In this document: piece by piece, positions 58,757 through 64,000 of the stretch | Layout: each line of letters begins with the position of its first letter | Numbering within the stretch: the stretch's first letter is position 1 | Source: Nocardioides sp. W7 | GTDB lineage: Bacteria > Actinomycetota > Actinomycetes > Propionibacteriales > Nocardioidaceae | DNA: 64,000 nucleotides | Assembly: GCF_022919075.1 (NCBI RefSeq) | Contig: NZ_CP095078.1 | Location: 744,001 to 808,000 of the forward strand | Direction of reading: 5' to 3' | Notes under the pieces: generated by a model | The model's input: only the letters and a program-made list of their open reading frames with translations | Database searches by the model: none | Told to the model about the DNA's origin: nothing | Program-made: the position numbers and the translations under genes

Positions 58757-59652
58757 TCGCGGGGCTCCCGGCCGGTCTGACCGCCCGCCCGCTCACCCTC
58801 GACGACGCCCGCGCCGTCCACGCCGCGATCGCAGCCGAGGAGGAGGTCGACCTGGGCGCGGCCGAGCTCACGCTCGAGGACGTGCTGGCCGACTGGCGGC
58901 GACCGTCGTACGACATCGCGACGAGCACGATCGGCGTCCTCGACGGCGACGAGCTGGTGGCGTACGGCGACCTCAGCGGTCCGGGCGTCGCGTACGCGGC
59001 GGTGCTGCCGGCGCACCAGGGCCGCGGCCTCGGGACGGCGATCGCCGGCTGGCTGCAGGCCACGGCCCGCGCGCGCGGCTACGCGGCGATCGGCGCGCAG
59101 GTCCCCGAGGGCAGCGCGGCCGACCGGCTGCTGGCCGACCTGGGCTACACCGTCCGGTGGACGGCCTGGGACCTGGAGCTGCCACCCGGAGCCGGGGTCG
59201 CGGCGCGACCGATGCCGGACGGGTTCGCGATCCGCGACGCCGCGGAGGGCGACCGCACGGCCGTCTGGTCGCTGGTCGAGGACGCCTTCGGCGAGTGGGC
59301 GGACCGGGAGCGGATGACGATCCAGGACTTCGGCGCGCGGGTCTGGGGGCGGCCCGGCTTCGCGCCCTGGAACCTCCGGTTGCTGGAGAGCCCCGCCGGC
59401 GAGCCGGTCGGCGCGGTGCACGTCTTCCTCGCCGGGGACGCGGGCTACGTCGCGCGGGTCGCCGTACGACCCGACCACCGCGGGCGCGGCCTGGCCCCGC
59501 CGCTGCTGGTCGACGCGTTCGCCCGGGCCCGCGAGCACGGCGCGCAGCGGTGCTACCTGTCGACCGACACCCGCGCCGGTGCGCGCGGGCTCTACGAGAG
59601 GGTCGGGATGGTGGTCGCGTCGACCTGGGTCAACCGCGCCAAAGATCTATAA
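58753..59652 (+). CDS. Tandem-domain GNAT acetyltransferase (paralogue 2)
   Basis: A 299-residue double GNAT similar to the preceding protein along its length (shared ADW.RP.[FY]D.A.S, GLGY[RT]VRWT.W.LELP, and EDAF.EW.DR segments), so the pair arose by tandem duplication. Acetyl-CoA loops are HQGRGLGTAIAGW near 77 and DHRGRGLAPPLLVDAF near 240. GTG start in GTGA overlap. The stop lies inside a KstR-like site. Confidence 0.85.
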   Translation: MIAGLPAGLTARPLTLDDARAVHAAIAAEEEVDLGAAELTLEDVLADWRRPSYDIATSTIGVLDGDELVAYGDLSGPGVAYAAVLPAHQGRGLGTAIAGWLQATARARGYAAIGAQVPEGSAADRLLADLGYTVRWTAWDLELPPGAGVAARPMPDGFAIRDAAEGDRTAVWSLVEDAFGEWADRERMTIQDFGARVWGRPGFAPWNLRLLESPAGEPVGAVHVFLAGDAGYVARVAVRPDHRGRGLAPPLLVDAFARAREHGAQRCYLSTDTRAGARGLYERVGMVVASTWVNRAKDL

Positions 59653-59661
59653 CGCGTTCTA
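59648..59661. promoter_or_regulatory. KstR-like operator upstream of the LLM gene
   Basis: TATAACGCGTTCTA fits TNNAACNNGTTNNA, the KstR cholesterol-regulator consensus. It lies 22 bp before the LLM ATG and overlaps the GNAT stop. Other TetR proteins have similar sites, so identity is open. Confidence 0.5.
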
Positions 59662-59683
59662 GTTCTCTGCCAGGGTGGGCACC

Positions 59684-60643
59684 ATGAGCACTACCTTCGT
59701 CACCCGCTACGACCTCCGGGCCCCCGGCGTCACCCCCGAGGAGCGTCAGGAGCTGTTCGGGCGGGCCGTCGAGCAGGCGGCGTACGTCGACCGGCTCGGC
59801 CACGACGCGATCATGGTCTCCGAGCACCACGCGGCCGAGGACGGCTACCTGCCGAGCCCGCTGCTGGTCGCCTCGGCGTTCGCGGCGGTGACCGAGCGGG
59901 TGCCGATCACGATCTCGGCGCTCCTGGTCAACCTCTACGAGCCGGCGCGGCTGGCCGAGGACATCGCCGTGCTCGACCTGCTCAGCAAGGGCCGGGTCAG
60001 CTACACGCTGGGACTGGGCTACCGGCCGGTGGAGTACGAGCTGTACGACCGGCAGTGGTCGACCCGGGGCCGCGACATCGAGGAGCGGATCGCTCGGATC
60101 CTGGAGCTGTGGGCCACGGGCGCCACGACACCGGGGCCCTACTCCCAGCCGCACCCGTTCCTCTTCTACGGCGGCGGCTCACTCGCCGCCGCGCGCCGGG
60201 CCGCCCGGCTGGGTCTGAACTTCCAGCCGCAGCACGGCGACCGCGCCCTGAAGGACGAGTACGACGCGACCTGCCGCTCGCTCGGCCGCGAGCCCGGCTT
60301 CGTGCTGCGCGCCCCCGACACCGGGCCGGCCAACGTCTTCTGCGCCGCGGACCCCGAGGAGTTCTGGGAGCGCTACGGACACCACCTGCTCGCGGACGCC
60401 ACGGCGTACCAGGAGTGGCACGGCGAGGCGGGGTCGTACGTCGTCGACAGCTCGCGCAGCGTCGAGGAGATGCAGCAGGCCGGCGTCTACCTGGTCACCA
60501 CGCCCGACGACCTCGTCGACCGGTGCCGCGCCGGACTGCGGCTGGTCACCAGCCACCCCGCCTGCGGCGGTCTGCCCGCCGAGCCGTCCTGGGCGAGCCT
60601 GCGGGCGATCAGCGAGACGGTGTTGCCGGCGGTGCGGAGCTGA
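59684..60643 (+). CDS. Luciferase-like (LLM class) flavin oxidoreductase
   Basis: A 319-residue LLM oxidoreductase (FMN or F420 dependent). SEHHAAEDGYLPSPLLVASA near 45 and LDLLSKGRVSYTLGLGYRP near 98 (GRxxxxxGxGYRP flavin contact) are diagnostic. These enzymes oxidise or reduce steroids, ketones or thio compounds. ATG at 59684, with an in-frame start three codons earlier possible. A KstR-like site upstream hints at sterol-linked control, by inference. Confidence 0.88.
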   Translation: MSTTFVTRYDLRAPGVTPEERQELFGRAVEQAAYVDRLGHDAIMVSEHHAAEDGYLPSPLLVASAFAAVTERVPITISALLVNLYEPARLAEDIAVLDLLSKGRVSYTLGLGYRPVEYELYDRQWSTRGRDIEERIARILELWATGATTPGPYSQPHPFLFYGGGSLAAARRAARLGLNFQPQHGDRALKDEYDATCRSLGREPGFVLRAPDTGPANVFCAADPEEFWERYGHHLLADATAYQEWHGEAGSYVVDSSRSVEEMQQAGVYLVTTPDDLVDRCRAGLRLVTSHPACGGLPAEPSWASLRAISETVLPAVRS

Positions 60644-60672
60644 GGGCGCGAGAGATTCTCCGCCCAGGCGGT

Positions 60673-60726
60673 GAAACTCATGCCCCTGTCGAGATGCTTC
60701 ATGCGCCAGGAATGAGTTTCTCGACA
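60673..60726. terminator. Two mutually exclusive hairpins between convergent genes
   Basis: GAAACTCAT (60673-60681) pairs with 60712-60720, and TGTCGAGA (60687-60694) pairs with 60719-60726. The two right arms overlap by 2 bp, so only one stem can form fully at a time. Probably a bidirectional terminator. Confidence 0.5.
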
Positions 60727-60762
60727 TCGCTGTGACTCCAGGGACGGCTGAGGCGGGTCGGA

Positions 60763-61374
60763 TCACGATGGGACGACCGTGGTCACCACCTGGGTCACCG
60801 ACGGGCGACGCGGGGTGGAGGAGAACCCGAAGCGCGGGGGCGGGTCGACGGTCGCCAGCACACCCAGGTCGGTCCCGTCGAAGGCGCCGGCCGCTGCGGA
60901 GAGGCGTCGTACTCCGGTCGCGCCGTAGTGCTCCCGCCGCCCGTTGCCGGCCGAGCCGCGGGTCCGGACGCCGCGCAGGGCCACCCGCGCGACCGGGTCG
61001 GTTACCGCGCACCACCACGGCGCCTCGGCGACCCGGGCCGGGACCACGCGCAGCAGCCGCCCGAGTGCGGTCGGCGCACCGAGGGCCAGGACGAGCTCGA
61101 GGGAGTCCGAGCGGACCGTCCAGGCGGTGGGGCCGGCGACGACCGAGATCGGCTCGACCCGCACCTCGTCGAAGGAGTACGTCGACGCGACGAACTCGGC
61201 GACCTCCGGCGACGGGGCGAGCAGCACCCGGTGACCGAGCGCCGTCTCGACCATCGCGTCCGCGAACCCGCCGTACGGCGAGGACGACCAGCAGCCGATC
61301 ACGATCCGGACTCCGGAGCTCGTACCGACCCCCGCGATCGCACCCCGGAAGCGGCTCCGGGCGGGTTGGCTCAC
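60763..61374 (-). CDS. Uncharacterised protein coupled to FUSC
   Basis: A 203-residue soluble protein; no family is recognised. The middle (about 25-125) alternates strands and helices (MVETALGHRVLLAPSPEVAE, FDEVRVEPISVV), and the end is Arg/Thr rich. GTG at 61374 overlaps the FUSC stop (GTGA), so the two are made together and may act together at the membrane. Confidence 0.65.
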   Translation of the reverse strand: MSQPARSRFRGAIAGVGTSSGVRIVIGCWSSSPYGGFADAMVETALGHRVLLAPSPEVAEFVASTYSFDEVRVEPISVVAGPTAWTVRSDSLELVLALGAPTALGRLLRVVPARVAEAPWWCAVTDPVARVALRGVRTRGSAGNGRREHYGATGVRRLSAAAGAFDGTDLGVLATVDPPPRFGFSSTPRRPSVTQVVTTVVPS

Positions 61375-62504
61375 CGCGACCGCCGACGACGCAGGCGCAG
61401 CCGCGCGAACGGGAGCGGCGCCTGGGCGAGCGGGTTCTGGGCGGCGACCTCGTCCATCGCGTCGACCAGGTTGCGCAGGTTCACCACGAGGCTCCCGTAG
61501 ACCGGCCACAGTCGCGGGGCCGGCTGGGTCTCGGCCAGCTCGTCGACGAGCCGGTCCAGGTCCTCCCAGGCGGCCAGCAGCGCCTGACGGTCGGCCCGGA
61601 CGAGCCCGTCGCCGGCCTTGCGGAGCGCGGCGGCGTACGCCGTCCGGAACCGGGGCTGCCACTCCGGCTCGACCAGCTGGTCGTAGGAGCAGGTCCGCGC
61701 GAGGCTGCGGATCTCGGCCAGCGCCTGCTCCATCCGGCGCAGCAGCTGCACCCACTCGCGCGGGTCGCGGTACTCGCCGGCACCGCGGCGGGGGTTCATC
61801 AGGGCGCTCTCCCGGGCCTGCCGGACCAGCGACCAGGCCCGGTCGAGGTCCTCGTCGAGGCCGCGGCTCCGCTCGACCCAGTCGGCGACCTCCTCGGGCC
61901 GGAAGCCGTGCTCGACCCCGGCGGCCATGTCCACCAGGAGCTCCCCGATCTGGCCGTCCAGCGCGTCCAGGGCGGCGACCGCGGCCCGCCGGCGCAGGGG
62001 CGGCCAGACCAGCGCGTTGACGATGAGGCCGACCGCGATCCCGATCCCGGTGTCGAGCAGGCGGTCCAGCAGCACGAGGCGGTCGTCGGCGAAACCGGTG
62101 GTGAGCACGATCAGCGCGGTCGCCGCGATCGTGGTGCCCTCGTCGTTGAACCAGCCGATCGCCCCCACCACCAGGCCGGCCCCGACCGCCACCCCGACCG
62201 CCAGCGGGTCCAGCCCCAGGGACCACCCGACCAGCCAGGCGACGAGGACGCCGGCGACCGCGGCCACCACCTGGCGCAGGCCCTGCGAGAAGGTGCGGTA
62301 GACGGTCCCGTGCACGACCAGGAGCGCCGACCACGGGGCCAGGAAGGACTGCGACAGGTCCAGCACGTCCGTGGCCAGGACCCAGGCGACGACGGCGGCG
62401 ACGACGGTCTTGAGGAGCTGGATGGCGTCGGTCCACAGGACCGGGTCGTGCCACCGGTCGCGGCGACGCCCGGGCCGCTGTGTCGTCGTGCCCGCTGCGT
62501 CCAT
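61371..62504 (-). CDS. FUSC family membrane protein
   Basis: A 377-residue FUSC/aromatic acid exporter-type protein. The N-terminal half has about six membrane helices (around 30-190: IQLLKTVVAAVVAWVLATDV and others); the C-terminal half is a cytosolic helical domain ending in Arg-rich RLRLRRRR. Members export aromatic acids or antimicrobials. ATG at 62504, 2 bp from the stop of the acyl-CoA dehydrogenase, so probably one transcript. Confidence 0.85.
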   Translation of the reverse strand: MDAAGTTTQRPGRRRDRWHDPVLWTDAIQLLKTVVAAVVAWVLATDVLDLSQSFLAPWSALLVVHGTVYRTFSQGLRQVVAAVAGVLVAWLVGWSLGLDPLAVGVAVGAGLVVGAIGWFNDEGTTIAATALIVLTTGFADDRLVLLDRLLDTGIGIAVGLIVNALVWPPLRRRAAVAALDALDGQIGELLVDMAAGVEHGFRPEEVADWVERSRGLDEDLDRAWSLVRQARESALMNPRRGAGEYRDPREWVQLLRRMEQALAEIRSLARTCSYDQLVEPEWQPRFRTAYAAALRKAGDGLVRADRQALLAAWEDLDRLVDELAETQPAPRLWPVYGSLVVNLRNLVDAMDEVAAQNPLAQAPLPFARLRLRRRRSR

Positions 62505-62506
62505 CG

Positions 62507-63721
62507 TCAGCGAATAGGTGCCCCGGAGATGGTCCTGGCAATCACCAGCCGCTGGATCTCGGACGTGCCCTCGAAGATCGTGTAGATCTTGGCGTCGCGG
62601 GCCCACCGCTCCACGGGGTACTCCCGCGTGAAGCCGTTGCCGCCGAGGATCTGCATCGCCTGGCCGGTCACCTTCACCGCCGTCTCGCCGGCGAAGAGCT
62701 TGGACATCGAGCCCTCGGCCGCCTCGAAGGTCTTGCCCTGGCTGGCCATCCACGCCGCCCGCCAGACCAGCAGCCGCGAGGCGTCGATGGCGGTCTTCAT
62801 GTCGGCGAGCGCGAAGGCGATCGCCTGGTTCTCGATGATCGCCTTGCCGAACTGCTCGCGGGTCTTCGCGTAGTCGAGGGCCACCTCGTACGCCGCCCGC
62901 GCGATGCCGACCGCCTGGGCGCCGACCGCGGGCCGGGTGCGCTCGAAGGTCGCCATGCTGGCGTTGCCCCGGGCGCCGCTGCCGTCGCGGGCGCGGGCGA
63001 GTCGGGCGTCGAGCCGCTCCTTGCCGCCGAGCAGGCACCGGCCGGGCACCCGCACCTGGTCCAGCACGACCTCGGCGGTGTGCGAGGCGCGGATGCCGTG
63101 CTTGTGGAACTTCTGGCCCTGGCTGAGTCCCTTCGTCTTCGGCGGTACGACGAAGCTCGCCTGGCCGCGGGTGCGCAGGTCGGGGTCCACGACCGCGGTC
63201 ACCACGTGCACGTCGGCGATCCCGCCGTTGGTCGCCCAGGTCTTGGTGCCGTTGAGCACCCACTCGTCGGTGGCCTCGTCGTACACCGCGCGGGTCCGCA
63301 TCGCACCGACGTCGGAGCCGGCGTCCGGCTCGGAGGAGCAGAACGCGCCCAGCCGGAGGTCGCCCGGGGCGCCGTACATCTCAGGGACCCACTCCCCGAC
63401 CTGCTCGTCGGTGCCGTTCGCGCGGACGGCAGCGGCAGCGAGCGACGTGCCGACGATGGACAGGCCGATGCCGGCATCGCCCCAGAACAGCTCCTCCATG
63501 GTGACCGGGAAGCCGAGCCCGGTCCCGTCGAAGGCCTGGGTCGCGATGAAGTCGAAGGAGTAGATGCCGACCTTGGCCGCTTCCTCGACCACCGGCCACG
63601 GGAACTCCTCGCGCTCGTCCCACTCGGCCGCGGCGGGGCGGATGACATCGGCGGCGAAGGTGTGCAGCCAGCGCTGCAGCTCGAGGTGGTCGGGGCTGAG
63701 CTCGAAGGAGGGCGTCGTCAC
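62507..63721 (-). CDS. Acyl-CoA dehydrogenase
   Basis: A 404-residue acyl-CoA dehydrogenase. CSSEPDAGSDVGAMRTRA near 125, NGTKTWATNGGIAD near 150, QILGGNGFTREYPVERWARD near 362 and the catalytic Glu in IYTIFEGTSEIQRLVI near 385 (EGTSE). This is the full family pattern of short/medium-chain enzymes. GTG at 63721. FUSC follows after 2 bp, an unusual partnership. A MerR gene diverges from it. Confidence 0.9.
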   Translation of the reverse strand: MTTPSFELSPDHLELQRWLHTFAADVIRPAAAEWDEREEFPWPVVEEAAKVGIYSFDFIATQAFDGTGLGFPVTMEELFWGDAGIGLSIVGTSLAAAAVRANGTDEQVGEWVPEMYGAPGDLRLGAFCSSEPDAGSDVGAMRTRAVYDEATDEWVLNGTKTWATNGGIADVHVVTAVVDPDLRTRGQASFVVPPKTKGLSQGQKFHKHGIRASHTAEVVLDQVRVPGRCLLGGKERLDARLARARDGSGARGNASMATFERTRPAVGAQAVGIARAAYEVALDYAKTREQFGKAIIENQAIAFALADMKTAIDASRLLVWRAAWMASQGKTFEAAEGSMSKLFAGETAVKVTGQAMQILGGNGFTREYPVERWARDAKIYTIFEGTSEIQRLVIARTISGAPIR

Positions 63722-63771
63722 GCGAGCGACCCTACTCACGCGTAACCCTGGCGGGAATCGTCCCGCCGCAC

Positions 63772-63803
63772 TTGACCTTGACCCTGTGGTCAGGGTCGAG
63801 GCT
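63772..63803 (+). promoter_or_regulatory. MerR-type operator upstream of the last gene
   Basis: TTGACC -35-like box (63772-63777), then a 26-bp inverted repeat with arms CCTTGACCCTG (63776-63786) and CAGGGTCGAGG (63791-63801, one mismatch). Placed between acyl-CoA dehydrogenase and merR genes. Confidence 0.6.
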
Positions 63804-63832
63804 TGTCGGGAAATGGTGCGAAGGAGGTCGGG

Positions 63833-64000
63833 ATGCGGATCGGCGAGGTTGCCCGGAGTGCGGGGGTGACGGTGAAGGCGGTGCGCTACTACGAGTCGCT
63901 CGGGCTCGTGCGCGCCGGCCGGCTGCCCAACGGCTACCGGGAGTACGACGAGGCGCAGGTGCACCGGATCCGCGAGATCCGGACGCTCGGAGAGCTCGGC
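63833..64000 (+). CDS. MerR family regulator, cut by right edge
   Basis: The first 56 residues of a MerR protein: MRIGEVARSAGVTVKAVRYY and then the wing RLPNGYREYDEAQVHRIREI. ATG at 63833 after GGAGGT. The effector domain is beyond the window. Divergent from the acyl-CoA dehydrogenase and next to a palindromic promoter, so it probably controls that gene, itself, or both. Confidence 0.85.
   Translation, partial: MRIGEVARSAGVTVKAVRYYESLGLVRAGRLPNGYREYDEAQVHRIREIRTLGELG

Overview
The window is high-GC DNA with dense, mostly minus-strand operons, many ATGA/GTGA gene overlaps and frequent GTG starts. Gene content (several acyl-CoA dehydrogenases, mycothiol-type DinB proteins, an F420/FMN luciferase-like oxidoreductase, CsbD, CPBP, a lipoprotein PBP) and interspersed GGTGGTCGAG / CTCGACCACC repeats fit an actinomycete, most likely Nocardioides or a relative. 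That placement is inference. No rRNA, tRNA, CRISPR array, integrase or transposase gene was found. || LAYOUT. 1-4270: minus-strand operon tetR > DinB-like > AtuA-like > acyl-CoA dehydrogenase, the last with an apparent 1-base frameshift at the window edge. 4337-8446: padR > 53-aa ORF > ABC ATPase > FtsX-type permease, all coupled. 8464-12219: acyl-CoA dehydrogenase > SDR > APH-type kinase > histidine phosphatase, which looks like a split ACAD10/11 (4-hydroxyacyl-CoA) module. 12328-16785: FadB-like protein and thiolase, with a divergent MerR regulator and a textbook MerR-type 19-bp-spacer promoter. 16821-23810: NAD-binding protein, CPBP protein, RNA helicase, CsbD, Baeyer-Villiger-type monooxygenase, amidotransferase, alpha-methylacyl-CoA racemase. 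23906-25376: an AbiEi/DUF559-like gene bracketed by five imperfect palindromes. 25493-31133: six coupled genes, vanX-like > alr > ddl > acyltransferase > histidine kinase > response regulator. 31284-34084: acetyltransferase, beta-glucosidase, pirin. 34100-38794: an ether-lipid-like module (DAG kinase, AGPS-like FAD enzyme, TetR, GlpD-like). 38867-41515: ECF sigma factor coupled to a DinB-like protein, then a LuxR regulator. 41595-46633: small Tudor-like protein, MFS, quinone oxidoreductase with a SoxR-box-like site, DUF2332, aldehyde dehydrogenase. 46878-53196: PBP, SGNH hydrolase, redox MerR with TrxR-like partner, DEAD helicase. 53253-54222: a 927-bp element inserted at the 3' end of glmS, flanked by a perfect 43-bp duplication of that end and holding one lower-GC gene. 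54182-64000: glmS, small proteins, a 146-bp palindromic element, YceI, paired tandem GNATs, LLM oxidoreductase behind a KstR-like site, FUSC with an unknown partner, acyl-CoA dehydrogenase, and a MerR cut by the right edge. || HOW IT FITS. Much of the left half and both ends serve acyl-CoA catabolism, with local regulators beside their targets. The centre deals with D-Ala peptidoglycan precursors and envelope sensing, then glycerol/ether lipids. The most unusual pieces are the glmS-end insertion, the palindrome-flanked nuclease-like gene, and the 146-bp inverted-repeat element.
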